DNA from: an uncultured Bacteroidales bacterium
GTDB lineage: Bacteria > Bacteroidota > Bacteroidia > Bacteroidales > Paludibacteraceae
Assembly: GCA_902799875.1 (NCBI GenBank)
Contig: CADCCH010000004.1
Span: forward strand, 47,529-111,528
Length of the DNA stretch: 64,000 nt
Direction of reading: 5' to 3'
The translations under genes were made by a program, and so were the position numbers. Under the pieces are notes generated by a model. The model did not search any database, was not told where the DNA came from, and worked only from the letters and a program-made list of their open reading frames with translations. Shown here piece by piece: positions 1 to 10,070 of this stretch (positions are counted from its first letter, which is position 1; each line of letters begins with the position of its first letter).

Positions 1-948
1 CAGCCGTATTCAGGCTTGGTGATATGACCGATGATATAGAGATCTTCTACCGGAATCAGTTTCTCGTAGTCATTGATGGAGCAGGTGAACAGCAGCTCGT
101 AGTCTTCGCCGCCGTTGAGGGCGCAGGTAACGATATTGAGGTTCATCTCCTCCGCCAGGGATGCCGCTTGGAAATCGATCGGTAACTTATCTTCATAGAT
201 ACAACAACCTACATTCGACTGCGTACAGATATGCAGCAACTCGGACGAGAGACCGTCGGAAACATCCATCATCGCCGTCGGTTTGACACCTGCCTTACGC
301 AGTCCCTCCAAGATATCCCGACGAGCTTCGGGTTTCAACTGCCGCTCCAACAAGTATTCCTTACCGGAGAAATCCGGGTTCTCACCGCCCGCAATCCGCT
401 CACGCTCGAGCAGTTGAAGACCCATATAGGCTGTACCTAAATTACCACTCACGCAGATGAGGTCATTGAGCTTGGCTCCGTTGCGATACACGATATCCTT
501 GGCGGACGCGGTACCGAGACAGGTGATCGAGATCGTCAGACCGGTCATGGACGCACAGGTGTCACCACCTACGAGATCCACATTATACCGTTCGCATGCA
601 AGACGGATACCGCTGTACAACGCCTCAATATCCTCTACCGAGAAACGCTTACTGATACCGAGCGAGACCGTGATCTGCGTCGGCGTACCGTTCATAGCGT
701 AGATATCCGAGAAATTGACCACAGCAGCTTTGTAACCCAGGTGCTTAAGCGGCACGTACTCAAGGTTAAAATGTACACCTTCGAGCAGCATATCGGAGGT
801 CATGAGCACTTTCTTGCTACCGAAATCCATTACGGCACAGTCGTCTCCGATGCCTTTCTTCGTACTCGGTTGTTGGGGTTGGATATCTTTGGTGAGGTGT
901 TTGATGAGCCCAAACTCACCTAAGGTTGAAATTTCTGTTCGTGGCATA
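1..948 (-). CDS. thiL: Thiamine-monophosphate kinase (partial, 3' end outside window)
   Basis: ThiL phosphorylates thiamine monophosphate to thiamine diphosphate in the cytoplasm, the last step of cofactor synthesis. Reading leftward from the ATG at 946-948, the protein begins MPRTEISTLGEFGLI and shows the family marks: KGIGDDCAV near residue 32 (metal and nucleotide binding), VNFSDIYAMN, GGDTCAS, and MMDVSDGLSSEL. About 316 codons are present, so only a short C-terminal piece is missing beyond the left edge. It starts 20 bases after the stop of the HAD gene on the same strand and I see no promoter in that gap, so the two are probably cotranscribed. Identification is firm. Confidence 0.93.
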
Positions 949-968
949 ATATAATGTTGTATTTCTGA

Positions 969-1607
969 TTACAAATGGGTAGTTTCTAGTAGCGTTTGGA
1001 TGTCCGGATAAGTGGTCCATCCGACGGTCTTCTCTGCGGCTTCCCGATTAGCGGCGATATCATCAACGAAGAACACTTCTGTCTTCTCGTCTAAACCTTC
1101 GTTAATCTGCTCGTTAACAGCCAGGTATATCTCCGGTTCAGGCTTCGCCATATGCATCTTTTGCGACAAGAAGAGTCCGTCGAAATGAGAAGACAATTGA
1201 TAGGTTTTGTCGATAAACTCAAAGTGCAGATCATTACCGTTGGAAAGCAGATACACATGTTCTACTTGGGCACGCACCCGATCGACGGCATCGAGACGTT
1301 CCTGGGGCAGGTCCGCCAGCATACTCATCCAGGCGTCCAGCACCTGTTGGGTTGTCGTTCCCGGTTTACAATATTCGAGCACCTGCTCAATAAAAGCGTC
1401 CGGCGCGATAAGTCCACGTTCGAAGTCCGCCATGAGTTGTTTGGTAGCAATACTGACCGCCTTGACGCCTTCACCGTTCTTGTCCATGCCCAACACAGCA
1501 CGCATGTTCTCTTCGCCCATCAGGTCCTCAAAGGCATGCATACAGCGGTTCACGTTGAGTTTAATCAAGACTCCACCCAAATCAAATATCACTATCTTTT
1601 TTCTCAT
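969..1607 (-). CDS. HAD-superfamily hydrolase (YihX-like phosphatase)
   Basis: A 212-residue haloacid-dehalogenase-type hydrolase, probably a cytoplasmic phosphatase. Motif I is FDLGGVL near residue 8 (the second acid is Gly, as in the YihX/FDLGNVL branch), motif II LLSNGN, motif III lysine in AKPEPEIY, motif IV FFVDDIAANREAA. The alpha-helical cap lies at about residues 18-85. The frame stays open far upstream, but the ATG at 1605-1607 directly precedes MRKKIVIFDLGGV and lies just below a good promoter, so I chose it. The substrate cannot be told from sequence. It precedes thiL on the same strand. Confidence 0.85.
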   Translation of the reverse strand: MRKKIVIFDLGGVLIKLNVNRCMHAFEDLMGEENMRAVLGMDKNGEGVKAVSIATKQLMADFERGLIAPDAFIEQVLEYCKPGTTTQQVLDAWMSMLADLPQERLDAVDRVRAQVEHVYLLSNGNDLHFEFIDKTYQLSSHFDGLFLSQKMHMAKPEPEIYLAVNEQINEGLDEKTEVFFVDDIAANREAAEKTVGWTTYPDIQTLLETTHL

Positions 1608-1615
1608 TTCGGGTG

Positions 1616-1647
1616 CAAAAGTACAAAAAAAAAATGATATATGCAAA
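1616..1647 (-). promoter_or_regulatory. Bacteroidota-type promoter for the HAD-thiL unit
   Basis: On the minus strand a -7 box TACTTTTG (plus-strand 1616-1623) is preceded by a -33 box TTTG (1644-1647) with a 20-base spacer, matching the TTTG / TAnnTTTG consensus. Transcription would start about ten bases before the ATG at 1607. Confidence 0.75.
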
Positions 1648-1673
1648 TAATATGGAGGAAAAACGCGCGCGGG

Positions 1674-1705
1674 CTTGCGTATATCAAAAAAAAGTAGTAC
1701 CTTTG
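1674..1705 (+). promoter_or_regulatory. Bacteroidota-type promoter for ruvA-sprA
   Basis: The -33 element CTTG (1674-1677) and -7 element TACCTTTG (1698-1705) are separated by 20 bases. The ruvA ATG follows 17 bases later. This promoter is divergent from, but does not overlap, the HAD promoter. Confidence 0.75.
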
Positions 1706-1722
1706 CACGCATTTTGTGTATT

Positions 1723-2400
1723 ATGATCGAATATATCAAAGGAATATTGACGGAATTGAACCCGACGGAGGCGGTGGTAGAGGCTGCGGGCGTGGGGTAC
1801 GGAATAGCGATTACGCTGCCGACGTACAGTGCGTTGGTGGGGAAGGAGCAATCTAATGATGGAATGAGCGCGACTGCGTCGCTCAATGATGCAGCCAAGC
1901 TGCCTAATGATGCTTTTGTGAAGTTGTTCATCACAGAGATCATCCGGGAGGATACGCATGAGGTGTACGGGTTTGTAACGAAAAAGGAGCGGCAGTTGTT
2001 TGAGCTGCTGATGACGGTGAGTGGCGTGGGTGCCGCAACGGCGCGGATGATATTGAGTGCGTTCAGTGCGGAAGAGTTGCGGATGCTGATTGCAACCGGT
2101 AACACGAAGGCGATGGCGAAAGTGAAGGGTCTGGGAACGAAGACCGCAGAGCGGATCATCGTCGATTTGAAGGACAAGGCGCTGAAGCTGGATTTGGGTG
2201 GTGATCCGACGGAGCTCTTTAATGGTGACGCTTCGCTTAATGATGAAATGATGAATGGTGTACGCGCCGAGGCGATTAGTGCGCTGACGATGTTAGGATT
2301 TGCGAGTGCCGCGAGTGGGAAAGCTGTGGATAAGATACTGAAGGCCAGTCCTGATATGAAGGTTGAGGGGGTTATTCGAGAGGCACTGAAGATGCTTTAA
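1723..2400 (+). CDS. ruvA: Holliday junction DNA helicase subunit RuvA
   Basis: RuvA binds four-way DNA junctions as a tetramer and loads the RuvB motor (ruvB is at 52195-53208 here). The 225-residue protein starts MIEYIKGILTEL, typical of the OB-fold domain. Two helix-hairpin-helix motifs follow (VSGVGAATARMIL, about 99-111; VKGLGTKTAERIIVDL, about 134-149), then the flexible linker and a C-terminal RuvB-binding domain from about 178. Two stretches look foreign to the family: an Asn-Asp-rich insert at about 44-64 in the OB domain and NGDASLNDEMMNG at about 168-179 in the linker. Both are built from AATGRTG repeats. ATG at 1723 sits just below a promoter. ruvA next to sprA is, as I recall, a common Bacteroidota arrangement. 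Confidence 0.95.
   Translation: MIEYIKGILTELNPTEAVVEAAGVGYGIAITLPTYSALVGKEQSNDGMSATASLNDAAKLPNDAFVKLFITEIIREDTHEVYGFVTKKERQLFELLMTVSGVGAATARMILSAFSAEELRMLIATGNTKAMAKVKGLGTKTAERIIVDLKDKALKLDLGGDPTELFNGDASLNDEMMNGVRAEAISALTMLGFASAASGKAVDKILKASPDMKVEGVIREALKML
1855..1912. repeat. AATGATG repeat with mini-palindromes, in frame in ruvA
   Basis: AATGATG occurs at 1855, 1885 and 1906. The two intervals each hold a short perfect inverted repeat: GCGAC-TGC-GTCGC and GCAGC-CAA-GCTGC. Spacing is a multiple of three, so the frame is kept and the insert encodes Asn-Asp-rich sequence in the OB domain. Confidence 0.75.
2221..2260. repeat. AATGRTG repeat in the ruvA linker
   Basis: AATGGTG or AATGATG occurs at 2221, 2239, 2247 and 2254. 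The first 22 bases (2221-2242) are identical to 2643-2664 inside sprA. Confidence 0.8.
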
Positions 2401-2401
2401 A

Positions 2402-2418
2402 GCCGGATGCCATCCGGC
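2402..2418. other. Perfect palindrome between ruvA and sprA
   Basis: GCCGGATG and CATCCGGC form an 8-bp inverted repeat around a single C, directly after the ruvA stop. There is no T-run, so it is not a convincing terminator. It could be a protein-binding site or an mRNA hairpin within the ruvA-sprA transcript. Confidence 0.6.
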
Positions 2419-2438
2419 ACAACAAAAGACGAAGTTTT

Positions 2439-5400
2439 TTGAAGAGATATCTATACATAATACTGCTGTTGTTGCTGCCGGGGATGGCGGCAGGACAGAC
2501 TGCGCCGGTGAGGCAGCCGGCGAAGGCGAAGACGCTGAAGGAGCTGGTGGCGGAAGAGAAGGCGAGGAAGGAAGCGGAGAAGGCGGAGCGCGAAGCGCGG
2601 GAAAAGGAGCGCGCCGCTGCAGAAGCAGCGCGAGCGAAAGCGAATGGTGACGCTTCGCTTAATGGTGCAAATGGTGCCAATGATGGAACAAAGTCTCCGG
2701 AGGATGTGGCGGATGTGGTGACGGTGACGGACAGTGCGTTGTGGGCACCGACGAAGGTGAAGCAGTTGGGGGTACAGAACTACGGAGAGCTGGTACAGCC
2801 GCAGAGTTCGTTGGATCTGCAGGATCCGAACAATATTTCTACTACTGTAGAGTACCAACCGGAGACGGGGACGTACATTTTGCGCACGCGCATAGGCGAT
2901 ACGGATATTACGACTCCTTATCTGCTGACGCAGGAGGAGTATAATCACTATGCGGAGCGTCAGATCATGCATGCGTACTGGCAGCAGAAGATCAGCGAGA
3001 TCGAGCATAACAACGAGAAGAAGTTCGACATCACGGACATGAAGTTCAACATCGGTCCGGCGGACAAAGTGTTCGGTCCGGGTGGTGTACAACTGAAGAT
3101 GCAGGGATCGGCAGAACTCCTTTTCGGTTTCAAGCACCAGTATATCGCGAACCCGTCGTTGACGCTACGCGCACGAAACAACAATATCTTCGATTTTGAC
3201 GAGAAGATTCAGGCCAGTATCCAGGGTAAGGTAGGCTCGAAGCTCAATTTCAACCTCAGCTATAACACGGAGGCGTCTTTCTCGTTCGATCAGCAGAACC
3301 TGAAATTGAACTACAAGGGTGAGGAAGACGATATCATCCAGAGTATCGAGGCGGGTAACGTGACGATGGACCTGCCGAGTTCGTTGATACGCGGTAGTCA
3401 GGCACTATTCGGTATCAAGACCAATCTGAAGTTCGGTAAGTTGAAGATCCAAGCGCTAGTGAGTCAGCAGAACAGCGAGGCGCAGACGGTGAGCAGTAAG
3501 GGTGGTGCGCAGTTGAGTAAATTCGATATCTCGGGTGATAACTACGATGAGAACCGACATTTCTTCCTGAGTCATTTCTTCAGGGACAAGTACGAGAAAG
3601 CGATGGAGTCGGTGCCGTACATCACGAGTGGTGTACAGATCACGAAGATCGAGGTATGGATCACGAACAAACGCGGTAACTACGAACAGGCGCGCAACAT
3701 CGTAGCGTTTACGGACCTCGGTGAACAGAACAAGCATTTGCAGAACACGTTCTGGGGCGGGAATGATGTGTCGATGCCAGACAACAGCGCCAACAGTCTG
3801 TATGCACAGATTCAGGGAACGGCTTTCCGCAATATCCAGGAGACGAGTTCGGTATTAGAGAACTTCAACGGCTCGGGTATCGAGGGCGGTACGGACTACG
3901 AGAAGATAGAGAGCGCGCGGTTGCTGACGAGCAGCGAGTACACGCTGAACAGTGCGTTGGGATATATATCATTGAAGGCGGCGTTAAACCAGGACGAGGT
4001 GCTGGCGGTAGCGTACGAATATACGTATAACGGCAAGGTGTACCAGGTCGGTGAATTCTCGACGGACGGGTCGGAGGAGTTGCGTGCGCCTGCGGCATTA
4101 GCGCTGAAGATGTTGCGGTCCACGAACACGGCGCCGGACAAGAAGGGAAGAGGATTATGGGACCTGATGATGAAGAACATCTACTCGTTGGGCGCGACGA
4201 GTGTACAGCAGGATAAGTTTGAGTTATACATCACGTACCGGAACGACTCGGTGGGTACGGATATGCAGTATTTGGACGAGGGTCCGATCCAGGGTAAGCA
4301 GTTGCTACGCGTGATGAACCTTGACCGGCTGGACACGAAGAACAACCACAGCGCGGACGGACGATTCGACTTCGTGGAGGGTCTGACGGTCTATTCGAGT
4401 GGCGGAAAGATCATCTTCCCAGCCCTGGAGCCATTCGGTAGCCACTTAGCGCAGGCCTTGGGGAACGACCCAAGGTTGGTGAACAAATACTGCTTCCAGG
4501 AGCTGTACGACTCGACCTTGGTGAACGCGCAGGAGATGACGGAGAAGAACAAGTTCCACCTGACGGGTAAGTACAAGGGTACGAACGGGAGCGAGATCAA
4601 GTTAGGTGCGATGAACGTGCCGCGCGGCTCGGTGACTGTGACGGCCGGTGGTGCGACGCTGATCGAGAACGTCGATTATACAGTCGATTACACGATGGGA
4701 ACGGTGACGATCTTGAACACGTCGATTCTGGAGAGCGGCACGAACGTGGATGTGCAGCTGGAGAACCAGAGTACGTTCTCGATGCAGCGGAAGAGTTTGT
4801 TTGGTGCGCATTTGGAGTACGAGTTCAACAAGGACCTGGTAGTGGGCGGAACGATCATGCACCTGCGTGAACGACCGTTGACGACCAAAGTGAACACGGG
4901 TTCGGAGCCTTTAGCGAACACGATCTGGGGCGTGAACGGAAGCTGGAAGACCGAATTGCAATGGCTGACGAACGCGATCGATAAGATTCCTTGGATCACG
5001 GCGACGGCTCCTTCGACCTTCCAGTTGAGTGCCGAGTTTGCGCATTTGATTCCGGGTCACACGAACGATGTGGGTAAGATCGGTACGGCATATATCGATG
5101 ACTTCGAGAACACGACGACCAATATCGACGTGCATTATCCGAGTTACTGGTTCTTAGCTTCGACCCCTGCCCCATTTGCAGAAGCGAAGGATATTAATCA
5201 GATCAGTTATAACAAGAACCGTGCGGCGATCGGCTGGTACACGGTGGATCCTATCTTCGGTTACCCGCAGACGAACACGCCGGAGCATATCCGCAATGAT
5301 GTGAACGCGCTGAGTGATCATAGGACGCGTATCGTCTATCAGGAGGAGATCTACCCGAATCGTCAGGAGGCGACGAACGTGGATACGAAGTTAGCAGTGC

Positions 5401-8400
5401 TGAACTTAGCGTACTACCCGCAGGAGCGCGGTCCGTACAACGTGTCGGCAAGCGAGATCAACAACCGCGGTGAGCTGAATAACCCGACGCAACGCTGGGG
5501 CGGTATCATGCGGCGGTTGGACAACACGGATTTCGAGAAGGCGAACATCGAGTACATCGAGTTCTGGTTGATGGATCCGGCGCTGACGAACCCGGACGGA
5601 TACGACGGAGACCTGTATATCAACTTAGGCGACATCAGTGAAGATATATTGCGCGACGGCAAGAAATCGTTCGAGCACGGTCTACCGGTGAGTGCAGAGG
5701 ACCAGGGTCGTGTCGATTCGACCATCTGGGGTTATGTACCAAAGACGACGAGTACGGTGGTGGCCTTCAGTAATGAAGCCGGTTCACGTGAGAAACAGGA
5801 CGTGGGTCTGAACGGTCTGAGTACGGCAGAGGAGCAGAACTGGCCGATCTATAAGCAGTACGTGAATGATTTGAAGGGCAAAGTAGATGCCGACGTGCTG
5901 AGCAGATGGCAGAACGATGCGTACTCGCCGCTCAATGACCCGGCGGGCGATAACTACCATTACTACCGGGGGTCTGACTACGACCAACAGGAAGTAGCGA
6001 TCCTGGACCGTTACAAGCATTTCAACGGTACGGAAGGCAACTCGCCCGCGACCGAACAGCAGACGGAGAGTTACGGAACGGCCTCGACCTTGAACCCGGA
6101 TATCGAAGATATCAACCAGGACAATACGCTGAACGAATACGAGAAATACTACCAGTACCGCGTGCAGTTGCGACCGGACATGATGCAGGTGGGCTTGCAG
6201 CATATCGTGGAGAAGAAGACGGCGAAAGTGGATTTGCGTAACGGCGAGACGGTGTCGGTGAACTGGTATCAGTTCAAGATACCTCTGCGCGGCGATACGG
6301 CGGACGTGAAGACGGTAGGTTCGATCCGCAACTGGAAGAGTATCCGGTTTATGCGTATGTACATGACGGGCTGCGCGAAAGAGACGCATTTGCGTTTTGC
6401 GACGCTGGATCTGGTGCGCGGCGATTGGCGTCAGTACAACAGGGACTTGTATCCGATCGGTACAACGGTGAACACCGGTGCATCGATCCACGTGCAGACA
6501 GTGAATATCGAAGAGAACAGTACCCGTACGCCGGTTAACTACGTGCTGCCTCCGGGTGTGAGTCGTCAGACCGATCCGGGTCAGGCGCAGTTGATTGCCC
6601 AAAACGAGCAGGCGATGGTGCTGCGCGTGATGAACCTGAGTCCGAAAGACGGCCGAGCGATGTACAAGAACACGGGGTACGACATGCGGCAGTACAAGAA
6701 CCTGCAGATGTTCGTCCACGCAGAGCGAATGGAGTCGCAAGACCCGAACTTGGCAGACGGCGACGTGAGCTGTTTCATCCGTCTGGGTACGGACCTGAAG
6801 AACAACTACTACGAGTACGAGATTCCGTTGAAGCTGACCCCGCCGGGGAATTACAACAATAACAACGAAGCCGACCGCGTTAAGGTATGGCCGACGGAGA
6901 ATATGTTTGACTTCCCGCTGGAGGTGCTGACGCGTGCGAAGATTGCGCGCAACAAGGCGAAGCGGCAGGGCAATGAGGGCGTGAGCAACACGATTCCGTA
7001 CGTGATCTACGATGACGCGAACGATAAGCCGATGAACAAGATCACGGTGCTCGGTAATCCGACCTTGGAGGACGTGAGCTCGATCATGATCGGTGTACGC
7101 AACACCGGTCACGAGGAGCACACGGCGGAGGTATGGGTGAACGAGTTGCGTCTGAGTCAGTTCAACGAGCAAGGAGGTGTAGCAGCGATGGCGAATGCGG
7201 CGCTCGCGATCAGCGATATCGCGCAGGTGAACGTATCGGGTCAGTTGGAGACGGCCGGTTATGGTTCGATCGAGTCGAATGTGCTGGATCGGAATATGGA
7301 TAACACCTACCAGCTGAGCGTAAGTGCGGCCTTGGAAGGCGGTCGTCTGTTCCCGGAGAAAGCGAAGATCCAGATGCCGCTGTACGTATCGTACAGCAAC
7401 GAGACAACGAGTCCGGATTTCGACCCGTTGGATACGGACGTGAAGTTGAAGGAGACCTTGGATACGTACGACACGAAGGAGGAGCGCGACTCGATCAAGC
7501 AACTCTCCAATACGGTACACGAGAGTACGTCCTTTGCGGTAAGTAACCTGAAGGTCAATATCCACAGCAAGAAAAAGGATATGTTCTACGACCCGGCTAA
7601 CTTCAGTATCTCAGCGTCGTACAATAAGCAGAACGAGCACTCGCCGGAGATGGAGAAGAACCTGACGACCGATCACAGGGGATCGTTCCAGTACGCGTAT
7701 AACTTCAACCCCAAACCGTGGGAGCCGTTCAGCAAGGTGGAGAAAGTGAGCAAGGTGAAGTTCCTCAAGGAGATGAACGTGTATTACCTGCCGCAGAGTT
7801 GGGCGTTCAACACGAACATGCACCGTACGTTCAGTCATATGAAGATGCGTGATCTGGCGGGCTCGGCGGCGGAGAGCATGGATCTGACGTTCAGTAAGGA
7901 CTTTACCTGGGATCGCCAAGTGGATTTCAAATATGATTTGACGAAGAACATGAAGTTCAGCTTCCAATCGGCGATGAACGCCATCATCGAGGAGGGTTAC
8001 TACACGCCGGAGATACTGAACGGACGGTATTTTGACGCTGAGTTTAACCACGACAAGTACGAGGCCTGGAAAGATACGATCCAGCATTCGCTGGCCAAAT
8101 GGGGTAAGCCGTACACGTACCAACAGGTGTTCACCGCGAGTTGGAATGTGCCGTTCAATAGGATTCCGGGTCTGGATGCCTTGACGGCGAATGCTTCGTA
8201 TAACGCCAATTATAACTGGACACGTAACGCACCGGTGGACGAGCAGGACAGTCATTTAGGTAACACGGTGAGCAGCGTACAGACCTGGCAGGTGGATGGA
8301 GGTATCAATTTCGAGACCTGGTACGGTAAGTCCAAGTACTGGAAGCAGATGACGCAACGGTACGGCGGTCGGCCGAACAGAGGTCGGGCGTTCAAACCGA

Positions 8401-10070
8401 AGACCTATACGCAGGTAGCAGCGCTGGAGAAAGGCAAAGCGATCGAGGTGACGCACCGGTTGAACAGTGAGTTACTGACGGTGACGGTTGCAGACTCGAC
8501 GGGTAAGGCGGTGCCGGTAAGCTTCAAACCGGCCGGTAACACGAAGATCAGTTTGACACCGAAGACAGACTGCGCGAATGCGACCATCACCGTGACGACA
8601 CGCGACCCGAACCAACGGACTCCGGCACAGGTAGCCGGCGATATGTTTGCGTATGTCGGTACGATGATACGAAAGCTGCAAGTGACCTACCGCGAGACCA
8701 ACTCCATGGCCATCCCGGGCTTTGAGCCGGAGGCAGGGTTCATGGGTCAACGCAAAGTGAACGGCGTGTATGCACCGGGCTTTGACTACGCGTTCGGTTT
8801 CATCCCGTCGGATATGATGGAGCGGGCGACGAAGAACGGCTGGTTAACGACGGACACGACGGTGGTGCAACCGGCGACGAGAGCGCATACGTCCGATTTG
8901 GATATCAAGTTGACACTGGAGCCCTTACCTGGACTGAAGATTCAGTTGAACGGCAAACGCTACATGGCGTCCTCGACCTCGATCATCCAGAGTTACGACT
9001 ACCTGCAGGAGAACGTGACGGGATCGTATAACATCACGCAGGTAGCGATCGGAACGATGTTCAGTAAAGTCGGTACGCAGGAGCAGAATTTCGCGAATAG
9101 TACGTACGATCAGTTTGTTGCCAATCGTGCGGTGTTGCGGGAGCGTGTGGAGGCGCAGTATCAAGATGTGCGTTATCCGGATCAGGGTTTCCTGCAAGGA
9201 AGTGTGTTTGCCGGTCAGACGTTCAATGGCAAGAACGGACATGTGTCGGATAAGTCCGCGGATGTACTGGTACCGGCGTTCCTGGCGGCATACACGGGTC
9301 GGGACGCGACGAAGATGGATATGAATCCGTTCTTAGGGATACTGAAGATATTGCCCAACTGGTCCGTGACGTACGACGGTCTGGGTCGGTTACCGTGGAT
9401 GAAGGACCATTTCAAATCCGTGACGCTGACGCATGCGTACACCTGTAAGTACGCGATCGGATCGTTTGGGTCCTACTCTACCTGGGTACCGGCAGAAGGT
9501 GCAGGAAACAGCAAGATGGTCGGCTTCGTGCGCGACGTGACGACCGAGCAACCGATCCCGAGTTCAGCTTACGATATCTCGAACGTGACGATCACCGAGG
9601 CCTTTAGTCCGTTGATTGGTCTGAACCTGACGATGAAGAACTCGCTGAGTCTGAAAGCCGAGTATCGGAAACAACGGAATCTGGCGCTGAACGTGACGAG
9701 TGTGCAACTGACCGAAGGACATACGAACGAGTTCGTGATCGGTGGCGGCTACACGATCAAGAACCTCAATTTCATCACGAAGAAGAAAGACGGAGGTCAA
9801 CGTAAGGTCAGCAACGACCTGAAGCTGCAAGTGGACGTGTCGTACAAGGACGTGATGATGCTGCTCCGCAAGATCGACGAGGGTATCACGCAGGCGTCGA
9901 GTGGTAACAAAGTGTTAGGTATCAAGATCACCGCCGACTACGTGCTGAGTCAGAAGATCAACCTGCAACTCTTCTACGACCACCAAGGCACGACACCGCT
10001 TATCAGCAGCAGTTATCCGGTGAAGGCGGACAATGTGGGACTGAACATCAAGTTGATGCTGACGAGATGA
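2439..10070 (+). CDS. sprA: T9SS outer-membrane translocon SprA/Sov
   Basis: SprA (Sov in Porphyromonas) is the giant outer-membrane beta-barrel through which T9SS substrates leave the cell. The product is 2543 residues, the size range of the family. It starts at TTG (2439): MKRYLYIILL is followed by a signal peptide ending near residue 19. Residues about 31-68 are a Lys/Glu/Ala-rich, probably helical segment, followed by an Asn/Gly insert built from AATGRTG repeats (about 69-84). The rest is a long succession of amphipathic strands with the Asn/Tyr/Trp-rich character of SprA and no stop or frameshift over 7.6 kb. It follows ruvA by 38 bases and overlaps the next gene by four. Other T9SS genes are not in this window. 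One possible substrate, the M6 protease, is at 35664. Confidence 0.93.
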   Translation: MKRYLYIILLLLLPGMAAGQTAPVRQPAKAKTLKELVAEEKARKEAEKAEREAREKERAAAEAARAKANGDASLNGANGANDGTKSPEDVADVVTVTDSALWAPTKVKQLGVQNYGELVQPQSSLDLQDPNNISTTVEYQPETGTYILRTRIGDTDITTPYLLTQEEYNHYAERQIMHAYWQQKISEIEHNNEKKFDITDMKFNIGPADKVFGPGGVQLKMQGSAELLFGFKHQYIANPSLTLRARNNNIFDFDEKIQASIQGKVGSKLNFNLSYNTEASFSFDQQNLKLNYKGEEDDIIQSIEAGNVTMDLPSSLIRGSQALFGIKTNLKFGKLKIQALVSQQNSEAQTVSSKGGAQLSKFDISGDNYDENRHFFLSHFFRDKYEKAMESVPYITSGVQITKIEVWITNKRGNYEQARNIVAFTDLGEQNKHLQNTFWGGNDVSMPDNSANSLYAQIQGTAFRNIQETSSVLENFNGSGIEGGTDYEKIESARLLTSSEYTLNSALGYISLKAALNQDEVLAVAYEYTYNGKVYQVGEFSTDGSEELRAPAALALKMLRSTNTAPDKKGRGLWDLMMKNIYSLGATSVQQDKFELYITYRNDSVGTDMQYLDEGPIQGKQLLRVMNLDRLDTKNNHSADGRFDFVEGLTVYSSGGKIIFPALEPFGSHLAQALGNDPRLVNKYCFQELYDSTLVNAQEMTEKNKFHLTGKYKGTNGSEIKLGAMNVPRGSVTVTAGGATLIENVDYTVDYTMGTVTILNTSILESGTNVDVQLENQSTFSMQRKSLFGAHLEYEFNKDLVVGGTIMHLRERPLTTKVNTGSEPLANTIWGVNGSWKTELQWLTNAIDKIPWITATAPSTFQLSAEFAHLIPGHTNDVGKIGTAYIDDFENTTTNIDVHYPSYWFLASTPAPFAEAKDINQISYNKNRAAIGWYTVDPIFGYPQTNTPEHIRNDVNALSDHRTRIVYQEEIYPNRQEATNVDTKLAVLNLAYYPQERGPYNVSASEINNRGELNNPTQRWGGIMRRLDNTDFEKANIEYIEFWLMDPALTNPDGYDGDLYINLGDISEDILRDGKKSFEHGLPVSAEDQGRVDSTIWGYVPKTTSTVVAFSNEAGSREKQDVGLNGLSTAEEQNWPIYKQYVNDLKGKVDADVLSRWQNDAYSPLNDPAGDNYHYYRGSDYDQQEVAILDRYKHFNGTEGNSPATEQQTESYGTASTLNPDIEDINQDNTLNEYEKYYQYRVQLRPDMMQVGLQHIVEKKTAKVDLRNGETVSVNWYQFKIPLRGDTADVKTVGSIRNWKSIRFMRMYMTGCAKETHLRFATLDLVRGDWRQYNRDLYPIGTTVNTGASIHVQTVNIEENSTRTPVNYVLPPGVSRQTDPGQAQLIAQNEQAMVLRVMNLSPKDGRAMYKNTGYDMRQYKNLQMFVHAERMESQDPNLADGDVSCFIRLGTDLKNNYYEYEIPLKLTPPGNYNNNNEADRVKVWPTENMFDFPLEVLTRAKIARNKAKRQGNEGVSNTIPYVIYDDANDKPMNKITVLGNPTLEDVSSIMIGVRNTGHEEHTAEVWVNELRLSQFNEQGGVAAMANAALAISDIAQVNVSGQLETAGYGSIESNVLDRNMDNTYQLSVSAALEGGRLFPEKAKIQMPLYVSYSNETTSPDFDPLDTDVKLKETLDTYDTKEERDSIKQLSNTVHESTSFAVSNLKVNIHSKKKDMFYDPANFSISASYNKQNEHSPEMEKNLTTDHRGSFQYAYNFNPKPWEPFSKVEKVSKVKFLKEMNVYYLPQSWAFNTNMHRTFSHMKMRDLAGSAAESMDLTFSKDFTWDRQVDFKYDLTKNMKFSFQSAMNAIIEEGYYTPEILNGRYFDAEFNHDKYEAWKDTIQHSLAKWGKPYTYQQVFTASWNVPFNRIPGLDALTANASYNANYNWTRNAPVDEQDSHLGNTVSSVQTWQVDGGINFETWYGKSKYWKQMTQRYGGRPNRGRAFKPKTYTQVAALEKGKAIEVTHRLNSELLTVTVADSTGKAVPVSFKPAGNTKISLTPKTDCANATITVTTRDPNQRTPAQVAGDMFAYVGTMIRKLQVTYRETNSMAIPGFEPEAGFMGQRKVNGVYAPGFDYAFGFIPSDMMERATKNGWLTTDTTVVQPATRAHTSDLDIKLTLEPLPGLKIQLNGKRYMASSTSIIQSYDYLQENVTGSYNITQVAIGTMFSKVGTQEQNFANSTYDQFVANRAVLRERVEAQYQDVRYPDQGFLQGSVFAGQTFNGKNGHVSDKSADVLVPAFLAAYTGRDATKMDMNPFLGILKILPNWSVTYDGLGRLPWMKDHFKSVTLTHAYTCKYAIGSFGSYSTWVPAEGAGNSKMVGFVRDVTTEQPIPSSAYDISNVTITEAFSPLIGLNLTMKNSLSLKAEYRKQRNLALNVTSVQLTEGHTNEFVIGGGYTIKNLNFITKKKDGGQRKVSNDLKLQVDVSYKDVMMLLRKIDEGITQASSGNKVLGIKITADYVLSQKINLQLFYDHQGTTPLISSSYPVKADNVGLNIKLMLTR
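2643..2685. repeat. AATGRTG repeat in the sprA N-terminal region
   Basis: AATGGTG at 2643, 2661 and 2670 and AATGATG at 2679 are spaced 18, 9 and 9 bases. The block is in frame and encodes NGDASLNGANGANDG. Positions 2643-2664 match ruvA 2221-2242 exactly. Confidence 0.8.

Noticed and set aside
1608..2177. N-terminal extension of the HAD hydrolase across ruvA
   Set aside because: The upstream part is antisense to ruvA and runs through the promoter. The ATG at 1607 is followed at once by the HAD motif I region.
2402..2418. Terminator between ruvA and sprA
   Set aside because: The stem lacks a T-run, and sprA has no promoter of its own in the 38-base gap.
5784..7565. Open frame of 593 codons antisense to sprA
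   Set aside because: Arg/His/Leu-rich text without domains, a typical shadow of a strongly biased sense gene.
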